A DNA stretch of 13,148 nucleotides from Gallionella sp. (lineage in GTDB: Bacteria > Pseudomonadota > Gammaproteobacteria > Burkholderiales > Gallionellaceae). The position numbers and the translations under genes were made by a program. Positions 1 through 8,340 of this stretch are shown here, piece by piece. The notes beneath the pieces are model-generated. The model did no database searches and had not been told where the DNA came from. It was given only the letters and a program-made list of their open reading frames with translations. Every line of letters begins with the position of its first letter. Position 1 is the stretch's first letter. The DNA lies in contig JAUYGW010000330.1 in assembly GCA_030690245.1 (NCBI GenBank), forward strand, positions 1 to 13,148, read 5' to 3'.

Positions 1-3000
1 TCTGCCGGTTGATCAGGCGCATGGTGTCCACTGCATCGGCATCGAAGACTTTCAGTTGCGCAGTCAATTGCTCCAGAAGCGTGCCGAGCTGCGCAAGATC
101 CAGAGGCGCCCGATCCATCGTGGCGGCTTCGGACTCGGCCGCACCGGCTTGCAAATAGGCCTCGACCGAAGCGACCGCCTGAACCAGCTCTGTTGCCGCA
201 GCCGCAATTAACTGAGGATAGTTTTCGGCGTCCTCTTCACGGATGGCGTTCTCCAGGTGACGTGCGGTTTCCGCCAAAGCTGCCGCCCCGATGGTTGCGG
301 CGATGCCCTTCAACGTATGCGCAAGACGCTCCGCAGTATTCCGGTCGCCGGTATCGAGTGCGTCCCGTATGGACTGCACGGCCTGGCCCTGATTGGGAAT
401 AAACTTCCCGAGCACGGTCAGATAAATACCCTCTTCACCCATGCGAGCTATCGCCTTGTCCGGATCGAGGGCAGGAAATATTCCGGGGACACGCCTTGTC
501 CTGACTTCAGTTCCTTGGGTTTCAGTTCCTCGGGTTGCAGCCGGCGCGCGCTTTGTCCAGCGGGCAAGGGCGGCATACAGCGCATTGTGCTGGATGGGCT
601 TGGTAATATAATCGTTCATGCCCGCAGCCAGGCAATGTTCGCGGTCGCCGGTCATGACATTGGCGGTCATCGCGATGATCGGCAATCCGGCCAGCGCGGG
701 ATTTTTCCTGATCTGGCGCGCCGCCTCCAGGCCGTCCATGTTCGGCATCTGTATGTCCATCAGCACCGCATCGAATTCCTGTTGCTGCGCTGCCCGCACG
801 GCCTCGATGCCGTCATGCGCGGAACTGGCCTCTATCCCGGCTTGCATCAACAGCGCGGTCGCCAATTGCCGGTTGAATTCGTTGTCCTCCACCAGCAGAA
901 CACGCAAGCCGGAAAGATGGGCGAGGCTGCGGTTGTCATGCGGCATATTCGGGTTGTTCGAATCCGGCGTGGTGCAGCACCCCTCGGGCGGGCAGGTGAA
1001 GGGCAGGTTGAAGCCGAAAACGCTGCCCTTTTCCGGCGCGCTTTCCACCCACATCGCCCCGCCCATCAACTCCACGAGATTCTTCGATATCGCCAGACCC
1101 AGCCCCGTTCCGCCGTATTTGCGCGTGGTGGAGGCATCGGCCTGACTGAACGATTGGAACAGCCTGCCGATTTGTTCCGGCGCCAGGCCGATGCCGGTAT
1201 CGCGCACCGTGAAGCCAAGCACAATATGACCGGGAGTCTCGCCGTGGCTGGCAGTCTGGCTTTCCACCCTGACTTGAACCGCAACCTCACCCGTTTCAGT
1301 GAACTTGATCGCGTTGCCGACCAGGTTGTTCAATACTTGCCACAGGCGCAACGAGTCGCCAATCAATGACTGCGGAACTTCAGGCTCGTTATCGAACCGC
1401 AACGCCAAACCTTTTTCTGCTGCGCGGATGCCGGCAACATCGGCCACGCTGCGCAACACCGCATCAAGCTGGAAGGGCGCTTTCTCTACTTCCAGCTTGC
1501 CCGCCTCGACCTTGGAAAAATCCAGGATATCGTTGACGATGCCCAGCAGGGAGTTTGCCGAACGGTAAACTTTTTCCAGATAACCCCGCTGCGCGGGCAT
1601 CAACTCGGATTGCAGGCACAAATGCGAGAAACCGATGATCGAATTCATCGGGGTGCGGATTTCGTGGCTCATGTTGGCAAGGAACTCGCTCTTGGCCCGG
1701 TTGGCGGCTTCGGCGGCAGCCATGGATTTTTTCAGTTCCTGTTCGGTCCGTTTCCGTTCGGTAATATCTTCCTTGACCGCCACAAAATAAGTGACGGCGC
1801 CCTTATCGTCGCGGATCGGAGAGATGGTGGCAGCCTCGAAATAACTCTCGCCGTTCTTCTTCTTGTTGTGGAATTCTCCTTGCCAAACTTCGCCGGCCAA
1901 TATGGTTTCCCACAGCTTCTCGTAGAATTTCGGCGCAAGCGTGCCGGATTGGAGAATGCGCGGATTCTGGCCGATGGCCTCCTGCGCGGTGTAGCCAGTC
2001 ACTTCGGTAAATTTCGGGTTGACGTATTCGATCGTGCCGTTCAAATCGGTGATGACCACGCTGGCCGGGCTGTTTTCCACGGCCTTGGAAAGCTTGAGCA
2101 GTTTTCCCTGAGCCTGTACGCGCTCGGTAATATCCATGAAGGTGACCACGGCGCCGACGACTTTTTCATGATGGAATTGCGGATGCGACCAGCATTCGAC
2201 GGGGAAGGAGGTGCCGTCGGCGCGCCAGAACACCTCGTCCTCCACGTGCGTATTCACCCCATCCAGGAATGCCTGGTAAACCCGGCATTCTTCCGCGGGG
2301 AAAGGCGTCTCATCCGGATACTTGTAGTGAATCAGCTGATGCATGTTCTTGCCGATCAGTTCGTCGGCCTGCCGATAGCCCAGCATCCGGACGCATGATG
2401 GATTGCAGAACGTGCAATTCCCGTTCATGTCGATCCCGTAGATCGCCTCGGCGGCAGAATCCAGCAGCAGCCGGAGCCGGGCTTCGCTGATGCGCACCGC
2501 CTCCGCTGCCTGCTTGCGCTCGGTGATATCGGTATGCGTGCCGATCATGCGTTGCGGCCTGCCGCCCTCGGCGCGGCTCACTACCATGCCGCGCGCAGAC
2601 ACCCATTTCCAGCTGCCGTCCTTGCACAACATGCGGTAATCCACGGTATAAAACGGCGAATTGCCGTCCAGATACCTTTCCATATCCATCATCGCGTGCC
2701 GCAAGTCATCCGGGTTGACGCGCTCGGTCCATTCACCGAGGCTGTTCCACTCCGCATCTGCCGGAAAACCCAGCATCTCCTTGTAGCGTTTGGAATACAC
2801 CACCTTGCCGGTCTGCATGTCCCAGTCCCACACCCCCTCGCCGGCGCCTTCCAGCGCGAAGCTCCAGCGTTCCTCGCTGTCGCGCAACGCCTGTTCCGCC
2901 TGCTGACGCTCGATCTCCGTACCCGCCCTGGCAGCGATGATTTCCAGCACCTCTTTGCGCATCGGTTGCGGAGCAAGCTTGTGACGGAAAATGGCGCAGA

Positions 3001-5881
3001 GTATGCCATTGACCTTGCCGTCGCTATTTCGTGTAGGTACGCCGATATAGGCTTCCGCGCCCAAATCTGCCAGGTCCTGATCGAGGGGAAATAGCTGGGC
3101 GACATTTTCGGAGTATTCCTGGTAGCCTTCGCGGGTGACGACATCGCATGGAGCGCCGTGCAACGAGTATTCGAAATGCTCTATCGGCTTTCCGTCGAGC
3201 TGCATGGCCAAAGCCTGTATTCTGCTTTCATTCAACCGCTTGCCGATAATGGCGCAATCTGCCCCAAGCAGGCTGCATAAGATATTTGTCGCTTCCTGAT
3301 AAAACGATATTCCGACATTCGATGCCGCTGTTCCGGCAAGCGTATGGAATGCGGCTTCTGTCCTCTTGCGCTCGGTGATGTCATGCACCGTGCCGAAGGA
3401 ACGCAACGGCTTGCCGTCCTCGCCGTAATAGGTCTCGCCCCGCTCATGCGCGTATTTCACCCGCCCGTCCTTCATCAGCAGGCGATGCTCGATGTCATAC
3501 GGCGTCCGGTTCTGAACCGATTCGAAATAGGCATTGCCCACCCGCTCGCGGTCGTCGGGGTGAACTACCTCCATGAAAGCCTCGTAGGAGGCGCCGAATT
3601 TTTCCGGGTCGAGTTCGAAAATCTGGTAGATCTCGTCGGACCAGGTCAGCACGTTGCCGACCAGATCGAGGTTCCAGTCGCCGATATGGGCGACGCGCTG
3701 CGCTTGCCTCAACCGGTGTTCGCTGTCCCGCAGGTATTCCTCGGCCCGCTTGCGCTCGGTGATGTCGCGCGCCGAGTTGTAGATCAGGGGTAAGCCTTCG
3801 ATCTCCACCCTTGTGGCGCTGATCTCGACTTCGATGAGGCTGCCGTCGCGGCGGCGGTGCCGGGTTTCGAAGACAGGGTTGCTCGCGCCCATTGCGGCGA
3901 GCTTTGCCAGCAGCTCCTGCTTCGTCCACTGCGCATCCCACTGCGCCACATTCATGGCCAGCATTTCTTCGGCGGTGTAGCCGAGCATGCGGCAGAACGC
4001 ATCGTTCACCTGCACGATATTGCCCTCGAGGTCGAAAATGTGGATGCCGTCGCTGGCCGTGCGCAACAGCATCTCGTTCTTGCGGCTGGCGCGCTCCAGC
4101 GCCGCCGCCGCCTGCAAGGCGCTTGCCCGGGCGGATACCAGGAACCAGGTGAGCAGCGCGAGCAACAGGCTGAAAGCGACGCCGCTGCCGGCGATGATCC
4201 GGGGTTGATCCTGGTCGAGCCGTTCCTCGAAGGCGGGCCGGGAACGTACCTGCACCATCCAGTTGCGGCCGGCGACTCCAATCGCGCTGCTGTGCCTGAA
4301 GCGCGCCTCCGCATTGCCGGCAAGGCCTTTGCCATCCGCGTCATACATCAACGTTTCTTCCGACATTTTCTCGCCGTCGTAGATGCTGACGCCGAAACCT
4401 GCATTGCGCACATCGAGAATGCCGGCCATCAGATCGCCCATGCGGTATACCGAAGCGATCCAGCCGATGAGGTTGGCGCGGCGCTCGGCAACCGTATTGT
4501 GCGGGGCGCCGTATCGATAGACCGGCAGGAACATCACCGTGCCGTTCTGCATATCCTCGCGGGTTTCGAACAGCAGCCTGACCTTGCCGGAAAGAGCGAA
4601 ATCGCCGCTATCGCGCGCCAGCTCCATCGCGTAAAGACGCTGGCCGAGAAGGGGCTCCCCGGAGCGCGGATAATCACGGTCGGAAAGCATGTCGTAGCCG
4701 AACACCTGCTGGTTGCGTACATCGAACGGTTCGACATAGGCAACGGGCGCATAGATATCGCGCCGGCCTTCCGGCCAGATGTTGTAGGCGGGGAGATTTT
4801 GCCGGCGTATCGCGGCAACATGCTGTTTTTTTGCCGCGTCCGGCACGACCGGCACGAAGCGGATGCCCTGGATGCCGGGGTAGTCTTCCTTCAGCTGCAG
4901 CCTGGTGATGTAATCACGAAATTCGCTGCGGCTGACGGTGATAGCGTTATGGGAGAACAATCCGCCCACGCCGCGCATGACCTGCCCGTAGGTCTTCATG
5001 CGCTTATTGATATTATCGACGATCTCGTGCACATGCGCATCGAACTCGATTTGCTGCAGTTGCGCGGCATTTTGCCGCGCGTTATTCCACAACTGCCAGG
5101 TCAGCATCAGGGAAAAGGCCAGCACCAGCCCCGCCAATATCAGGCCGTCTTGCCGCGCCACACGCTGATCGAACAGGATCAGGAAAAAACTGCCGCCGAA
5201 CAAACACAGCGAGCCCAAGGACACCAGCACGGCAAGCGTGCCCGGCTCCATGCGCAAGGTATCGGCAAGGCTTACGCTGCCCGGCTGGAAGTGCGCGCCG
5301 GACATCGCGGCATAGTGCATGCCGGAAATCGCCAGCCCCATAATCACCGCACCCAGCATTAAACGGAGCAAAGGCGGCAGCTTGACGCGCCCGCCCTGAT
5401 GCATCATCAGCAGCGCGCCCCATGAGGCGATGACGGCAATGGCCACGGACAACGCAACAACCGGCGCGTCATAGCCGATCGGCGGCGACATCTTGAGCGC
5501 CGCCATGCCGGTGTAGTGCATCGCGCTGATGCCCAGCCCCATCAGCAGCCCGCTGGCCAACAGGCGCCTCGCGTTGATGCGGGTTGTGCAGCACTGCACC
5601 CAGAAACCCAGGAACGCCGCGGCTATGGCAGGCAGGATGGAAAGCAGGGTCAGCGCCAGGTCATAGGCAACCGGAATGGGCAGGTGAAACGCCAACATAC
5701 CGACGAAGTGCATGCCCCAGACGGTCATCCCCAGGGTGATGCTGCCTGCGGCCACCCATAGCTTCGCGGCGCGACCACTGGTTTCGCGCATCCGCTGCGC
5801 ATGGTCGAGCGTGGCGAACGAACCGATGATCGCAATCAGCACGGACAGGGAGACCAGCGGGATGTTCCAGGAAATTGGCAA
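1..5881 (-). CDS. Giant MHYT-CHASE-multi-PAS-GAF hybrid sensor histidine kinase with receiver and Hpt domains (C-terminus cut by window edge)
   Basis: A single minus-strand frame of 1960 codons is open to the left edge, so the protein exceeds 1950 residues. The N-terminus is an MHYT membrane domain with three motif repeats: MHFVGM (residue 57), MHYTGM (121) and MHYAAM (188). Next come a periplasmic CHASE domain (about 280-480, containing YPGIQGI near 334) and a membrane helix near 561-581. The cytoplasmic part has two PAS domains (about 590-830), a GAF domain (about 835-985) and three more PAS domains (about 1000-1374); several end in DITERK. HisKA carries HEIRTPMN with the phosphorylated His at 1406. 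HATPase has an N-box near 1516, DTGIGL near 1559 and GGTGLGLAISK near 1589. The receiver has VEDNEFNR, Asp1709 in MDIQMP and Lys near 1759. The Hpt domain has His1855 in AHTLKG. MHYT is proposed in the literature to bind copper; the ligand here is unknown. The start is TTG at 5881, the only NTG codon between an upstream in-frame TAG and the first helix; no clear Shine-Dalgarno is present. The output regulator is not in the window. Confidence 0.93.
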   Translation of the reverse strand, partial: MPISWNIPLVSLSVLIAIIGSFATLDHAQRMRETSGRAAKLWVAAGSITLGMTVWGMHFVGMLAFHLPIPVAYDLALTLLSILPAIAAAFLGFWVQCCTTRINARRLLASGLLMGLGISAMHYTGMAALKMSPPIGYDAPVVALSVAIAVIASWGALLMMHQGGRVKLPPLLRLMLGAVIMGLAISGMHYAAMSGAHFQPGSVSLADTLRMEPGTLAVLVSLGSLCLFGGSFFLILFDQRVARQDGLILAGLVLAFSLMLTWQLWNNARQNAAQLQQIEFDAHVHEIVDNINKRMKTYGQVMRGVGGLFSHNAITVSRSEFRDYITRLQLKEDYPGIQGIRFVPVVPDAAKKQHVAAIRRQNLPAYNIWPEGRRDIYAPVAYVEPFDVRNQQVFGYDMLSDRDYPRSGEPLLGQRLYAMELARDSGDFALSGKVRLLFETREDMQNGTVMFLPVYRYGAPHNTVAERRANLIGWIASVYRMGDLMAGILDVRNAGFGVSIYDGEKMSEETLMYDADGKGLAGNAEARFRHSSAIGVAGRNWMVQVRSRPAFEERLDQDQPRIIAGSGVAFSLLLALLTWFLVSARASALQAAAALERASRKNEMLLRTASDGIHIFDLEGNIVQVNDAFCRMLGYTAEEMLAMNVAQWDAQWTKQELLAKLAAMGASNPVFETRHRRRDGSLIEVEISATRVEIEGLPLIYNSARDITERKRAEEYLRDSEHRLRQAQRVAHIGDWNLDLVGNVLTWSDEIYQIFELDPEKFGASYEAFMEVVHPDDRERVGNAYFESVQNRTPYDIEHRLLMKDGRVKYAHERGETYYGEDGKPLRSFGTVHDITERKRTEAAFHTLAGTAASNVGISFYQEATNILCSLLGADCAIIGKRLNESRIQALAMQLDGKPIEHFEYSLHGAPCDVVTREGYQEYSENVAQLFPLDQDLADLGAEAYIGVPTRNSDGKVNGILCAIFRHKLAPQPMRKEVLEIIAARAGTEIERQQAEQALRDSEERWSFALEGAGEGVWDWDMQTGKVVYSKRYKEMLGFPADAEWNSLGEWTERVNPDDLRHAMMDMERYLDGNSPFYTVDYRMLCKDGSWKWVSARGMVVSRAEGGRPQRMIGTHTDITERKQAAEAVRISEARLRLLLDSAAEAIYGIDMNGNCTFCNPSCVRMLGYRQADELIGKNMHQLIHYKYPDETPFPAEECRVYQAFLDGVNTHVEDEVFWRADGTSFPVECWSHPQFHHEKVVGAVVTFMDITERVQAQGKLLKLSKAVENSPASVVITDLNGTIEYVNPKFTEVTGYTAQEAIGQNPRILQSGTLAPKFYEKLWETILAGEVWQGEFHNKKKNGESYFEAATISPIRDDKGAVTYFVAVKEDITERKRTEQELKKSMAAAEAANRAKSEFLANMSHEIRTPMNSIIGFSHLCLQSELMPAQRGYLEKVYRSANSLLGIVNDILDFSKVEAGKLEVEKAPFQLDAVLRSVADVAGIRAAEKGLALRFDNEPEVPQSLIGDSLRLWQVLNNLVGNAIKFTETGEVAVQVRVESQTASHGETPGHIVLGFTVRDTGIGLAPEQIGRLFQSFSQADASTTRKYGGTGLGLAISKNLVELMGGAMWVESAPEKGSVFGFNLPFTCPPEGCCTTPDSNNPNMPHDNRSLAHLSGLRVLLVEDNEFNRQLATALLMQAGIEASSAHDGIEAVRAAQQQEFDAVLMDIQMPNMDGLEAARQIRKNPALAGLPIIAMTANVMTGDREHCLAAGMNDYITKPIQHNALYAALARWTKRAPAATRGTETQGTEVRTRRVPGIFPALDPDKAIARMGEEGIYLTVLGKFIPNQGQAVQSIRDALDTGDRNTAERLAHTLKGIAATIGAAALAETARHLENAIREEDAENYPQLIAAAATELVQAVASVEAYLQAGAAESEAATMDRAPLDLAQLGTLLEQLTAQLKVFDADAVDTMRLINRQ

Positions 5882-5954
5882 GGTTAATACTCGGTCGATC
5901 TATATGTTCGCGATGCTAACCCGAAGAGCTTTATACGATTTTTGGAAAGAAACA

Positions 5955-5999
5955 GGCGGCATCAGCCGCCCGTTCCCATGTTGCCGGGGTTTTCCCGGC
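5955..5999 (-). terminator. Two tandem hairpins after the copper chaperone gene
   Basis: Reading on the minus strand, GCCGGG/CCCGGC (5983-5999, 5-base loop) is followed by GGCGGC/GCCGCC (5955-5970, 4-base loop). A pyrimidine-rich TGTTTCTTTCC tract then follows. The position just past the chaperone stop codon and before the sensor kinase start fits a Rho-independent terminator or attenuator. The T-run is interrupted, so termination may be partial and let some transcripts read into the kinase gene. Confidence 0.5.
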
Positions 6000-6015
6000 G
6001 ATGAAAGCGATGCGT

Positions 6016-6468
6016 TTATTTCCGCGCCGCGTTTTTCAGCGGCCTGACTTCCGCCTTCACGTCAACCTTGACGATGCTCTTGTCGGCCATTTCGATGTTC
6101 AGCGTCAGCGGCACGGTTGCGCCGGCCTTGAGCGGCGCCTTCAATCCTGCCAACACCAGATGATAGCCATGCATGCTCATTTCCATCTTCGCATTGGCCG
6201 GCAGGCTGATGGACTTGACCTCGTACATTTTCATCATGCCGCCTTTATGCTCCATGGTGTGCATTTCCGCAGCCTTGGATGCCTTGGTGGAGACGCCGAC
6301 TATTGTTGCGGCCTGCTTGCTGGTGATGGACATGTACACCATCGCCATATCCTGCCCGGGGAGCGTAGCGCGCGTCCATGCGCCTTCGACCTGAATGTCG
6401 CCCGCGTAAGCGCTTGCGCTCAGCAACAAGGCTGCCAGCAGCCCGCCAAACCTGTAAAAATTAACCAT
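6016..6468 (-). CDS. PCuAC-type periplasmic copper chaperone (DUF461 family)
   Basis: The protein has 150 residues, with a signal peptide (hydrophobic LLAALLLSASAYA, cleavage probably after residue 22) and one cupredoxin-like domain. Family members carry Cu(I) in the periplasm and, with Sco proteins, help assemble the CuA site of cytochrome oxidase. Visible features are AWTRAT near residue 30 and the ligand layout H70-X10-M81-X21-H103, which matches the family spacing H-X10-M-X21-H-X-M. The last ligand is odd: position 105, normally Met, is Val (GYHLVLAGLK). Nearby Met and His residues (72, 79, 81, 97, 99, 100) could compensate. The start is supported by GGGAGA six bases upstream of the ATG. 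The gene is divergent from regB across a 452-base gap and lies upstream of the MHYT kinase on the same strand. A Sco homologue is not present in the window. Confidence 0.9.
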   Translation of the reverse strand: MVNFYRFGGLLAALLLSASAYAGDIQVEGAWTRATLPGQDMAMVYMSITSKQAATIVGVSTKASKAAEMHTMEHKGGMMKMYEVKSISLPANAKMEMSMHGYHLVLAGLKAPLKAGATVPLTLNIEMADKSIVKVDVKAEVRPLKNAARK

Positions 6469-6504
6469 GATGTTCTCCCGTTATGAAATAAATTGGACAA
6501 GCGG

Positions 6505-6534
6505 ATTATACATGCCGCACATTCAGCACCGCAA
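6505..6534 (-). promoter_or_regulatory. Probable sigma70 promoter of the copper chaperone gene
   Basis: On the minus strand a perfect TATAAT (6505-6510) lies 18 bases downstream of TTGCGG (6529-6534), 36 bases before the chaperone start codon. The -10 box sits inside an inverted pair, GCGG-N10-CCGC (6501-6518), which could be a regulator site. Confidence 0.6.
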
Positions 6535-6585
6535 AAAGCCAAAAACCAGCCCTGCTTTCCCGGTTCATTATCCTGAAAAAAGCCC

Positions 6586-6830
6586 TTCACCACGAAGAAC
6601 ACTGAGGTCACGAAGGTTTTTCGCAGAGGTACATATCGTTTTATGCCCAGATAATCCATTGGGGTGTAGGTTCGGGCTTCAGCCCGACATGTCGGGTTAA
6701 AACCCGACCTACAACCCATTGATTTTGCAATACCTCAAGAGCTAATGAACTATCTGGGTTTATGCTTATCCGCAGGGCATTGGCTTTCTCGAAAAAGCCT
6801 GGTGTTTTTCTTCGCGTGCTTCGTGGTTCA
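6586..6830. repeat. Outer inverted repeats with 9-base CACGAAG-type periodicity
   Basis: On the left, CACGAAGAA, CACTGAGGT and CACGAAGGT follow each other at 9-base spacing (6591-6617). On the right the complement appears as TTCGCGTGC and TTCGTGGTT (6811-6828). The two arms share ACCACGAAG-N-AC in inverted orientation. The design resembles the CACGGAT-bounded elements at 8908-9044 and 10093-10216, but with a different word and 9-base instead of 10-base phasing. Confidence 0.45.
6665..6713. repeat. REP-like palindromic element with two internal hairpins
   Basis: A 49-base imperfect palindrome starts TGTAGGT and ends ACCTACA. It contains two perfect hairpins: TCGGGCT/AGCCCGA (6672-6687) and GTCGGGTT/AACCCGAC (6691-6708). 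Elements with this look are common as dispersed intergenic repeats in proteobacteria; I cannot confirm other genomic copies from this window alone. Confidence 0.7.
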
Positions 6831-6868
6831 GCTGCCGTTTTAAGGATTATTGCGCGGGGCTCGCTGCT

Positions 6869-6883
6869 GCGGCAATATGCCGC
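6869..6883. promoter_or_regulatory. Candidate RegA/RegR/PrrA binding site upstream of regB
   Basis: GCGGCAATATGCCGC is an inverted repeat of GCGGC and GCCGC with a 5-base spacer. It matches the published RegR box pattern GNG(A/G)C(A/G)TTNNGNCGC, as I recall it, at all but one defined position. It lies 37 bases before the regB ATG, and its centre is about 45 bases upstream of the start inferred from the TACAAT box. Autoregulation is an inference. Confidence 0.5.
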
Positions 6884-6908
6884 ATCCCCCGCTCCCCCTC
6901 TCTGCGCT

Positions 6909-6914
6909 TACAAT
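6909..6914 (+). promoter_or_regulatory. Possible -10 box of regB, suggesting a leaderless or near-leaderless transcript
   Basis: TACAAT ends six bases before the ATG at 6921. Transcription would therefore begin at or next to the start codon. No -35 consensus is seen 17 bases upstream (the sequence there is C-rich), which fits an activator-dependent promoter. No Shine-Dalgarno precedes the ATG. Confidence 0.35.
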
Positions 6915-6920
6915 AGTCGC

Positions 6921-8198
6921 ATGAACAATACGATCCTTTCATCCCTGCCGGGCCACAGCCAGTTGCGCCGTCTGGTCGCGTTGCGCAGCATGGCTGTCAC
7001 GGCGCAGCTCCTGACGCTTGCGGCTGTCTGGAAAATTCTGGAACTGGAACTGGATTGGCAGCCGATGCTGCTGACCATCGCCGCGCTCGCCGCGATCAAT
7101 TTTTATTCCTGGCTGCGCCTGCGCAGCGGCAAGCCGGTTCCCAATACGGAATTGTTCACTCAATTATGCGTGGATGTGCTGGCGCTCAGCGTGTTGCTGT
7201 ATTACAGCGGCGGCTCGACCAATCCTTTCGTCTCGCTTTACCTGCTGCCGCTGGTGATTGCCGCAGCGACACTGCCGGGCCGCTACACCTGGGGCATGGC
7301 GGCGCTTACCTCCGTTTGTTACAGCGTGCTGATGTTCTATTACATTCCGCTGCCGCACAACCATCAGCATGACGGCGACAGCGCGTTCAATGCGCATGTC
7401 GTGGGCATGTGGCTCGGTTTTGTGTTCAGCACGGTGGTGGTGGCCTATTTCGTGGTGCAGATGGCGCAGGCGGTGCGCAACCGCGACGAGACGCTGGCGC
7501 GCGTGCGCGAAGAGATCCTGCGCAACGAGCGGATCGTGGCGCTCGGCACGCAGGCCGCCGGGGCCGCGCATGAGCTGGGCACGCCGCTATCCACCATGGC
7601 GGTAGTGATCGGCGAGTTGCAGCACGAAGCCGCAGCTCAGCCCGGCTGGCGCGATGCGTTGACCATCCTCAACGAGCAGGTGCGCGGCTGCAAGCGCATC
7701 CTCGACAAGATACTGGCCAGCGCGCAAATCAGCGGGGCAACCTCGCTGCAACCGGCCGATCGCCTGATGGCGGAAGTGCTGGACGAATGGCAGCTGCTGC
7801 GCCCGACCGCGCAATACCGATACCACAGCGACGGCGCACAACCCGCCCCGCTCATCCATGTGGACGCCACGCTGCGCGCCGCGCTGATGAACCTGCTCAA
7901 CAATGCGGCGGACGCGGCGCCCGCAAGCGATGCTCCGCAAGCGATTGAAATCCGCACGCATTGGGATGCCGCCAGCTTCACGCTGGAAATCCACGATCAC
8001 GGCAAGGGGCTGAGCGAAGAAGCCGAACTCAAGGCCGGGTCGGCATTTTTCACCACCAAAACGGAAGGGCACGGGATCGGCCTGTTTCTGGCCAATGCCA
8101 CCCTCGAACGCATGGGCGGCTCGGTGCGCCTGTTCAATCGCGAGCAAGGCGGCGCAACCACGGAAATCATCTTGCCAATCACCAGGGCTGACCTATGA
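6921..8198 (+). CDS. regB: RegB/PrrB-type redox-sensing membrane histidine kinase
   Basis: The protein has 425 residues. The N-terminal half has about six membrane helices (about 24-190) and contains GGSTNPF at 97-103, the conserved quinone-site motif of RegB/PrrB/RoxS kinases. HisKA follows with AAHELGTPL (phospho-His 217). Exactly 40 residues later is Cys257 in QVRGCKRIL, the same spacing as His225 and redox-active Cys265 of Rhodobacter RegB. HATPase has NLLNNAADA (near 324), DHGKGL (359-363) and HGIGLFLANA (near 384). The family autophosphorylates under reducing, low-oxygen conditions and phosphorylates RegA. The ATG at 6921 was chosen because RegB-like sequence starts there; an upstream frame from 6762 crosses repeats. 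The stop TGA overlaps the first bases of a 146-base repeat element that separates the gene from regA. Confidence 0.9.
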   Translation: MNNTILSSLPGHSQLRRLVALRSMAVTAQLLTLAAVWKILELELDWQPMLLTIAALAAINFYSWLRLRSGKPVPNTELFTQLCVDVLALSVLLYYSGGSTNPFVSLYLLPLVIAAATLPGRYTWGMAALTSVCYSVLMFYYIPLPHNHQHDGDSAFNAHVVGMWLGFVFSTVVVAYFVVQMAQAVRNRDETLARVREEILRNERIVALGTQAAGAAHELGTPLSTMAVVIGELQHEAAAQPGWRDALTILNEQVRGCKRILDKILASAQISGATSLQPADRLMAEVLDEWQLLRPTAQYRYHSDGAQPAPLIHVDATLRAALMNLLNNAADAAPASDAPQAIEIRTHWDAASFTLEIHDHGKGLSEEAELKAGSAFFTTKTEGHGIGLFLANATLERMGGSVRLFNREQGGATTEIILPITRADL

Positions 8199-8340
8199 GA
8201 ACCTCTATAAATCCATTTTCCGGGCGAATCGCGGCGTCGCATGCTCGCTCACCCCTCGCCTATCGATCTGATATGTCTCGCCGTTCGCTGCGCAGTTCCT
8301 TGCGCCCCATCCCGCAAAACGAATTTCTAGAGGCCCTCAT
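8195..8340. repeat. 146-base terminal-inverted-repeat element, copy A, between regB and regA
   Basis: The left end, ATGAGAACCTCTATAAAT, is mirrored by AATTTCTAGAGGCCCTCAT at the right end, about 16 of 19 bases matching as inverted repeats. The interior is homologous, in reverse complement, to the element at 11984-12129; CGCCTATCG and GATATGTCTC are shared blocks. ATGA lies at both edges. Without the element, regB TGA and regA ATG would overlap as ATGA. No transposase is encoded, so it would be a MITE-like, non-autonomous element. Confidence 0.8.

Larger units (their letters stand above)
6535..6867. other. Gene-free intergenic stretch between the chaperone promoter and regB, filled with nested inverted repeats
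   Basis: I find no credible gene here. A frame runs from 6762 into regB, but its N-terminal extension is low-complexity and is crossed by repeat sequence. The stretch holds a central hairpin element (6665-6713), an inverted CCCAGATA pair (6646-6653 and 6751-6758) and an outer inverted pair related to CACCACGAAG (about 6586-6598 and 6819-6830). Confidence 0.6.

Noticed and set aside
257..1369. 370-codon plus-strand open frame
   Set aside because: It lies antisense to the HisKA-receiver-Hpt part of the hybrid kinase, whose motifs are unmistakable on the minus strand; high GC content keeps the opposite frame open.
3857..5362. 501-codon plus-strand open frame
   Set aside because: It is antisense to the CHASE and PAS region of the kinase, with His- and Ala-rich composition typical of shadow frames and no recognisable domain.
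6762..6920. N-terminal extension of regB from an upstream ATG
   Set aside because: The added 53 residues come from repeat-rich intergenic DNA and are not RegB-like, and the candidate promoter and RegA box lie inside this stretch.
7587..8147. 186-codon minus-strand open frame within regB
   Set aside because: It is antisense to the kinase core of regB, whose HisKA and HATPase motifs are intact on the plus strand.
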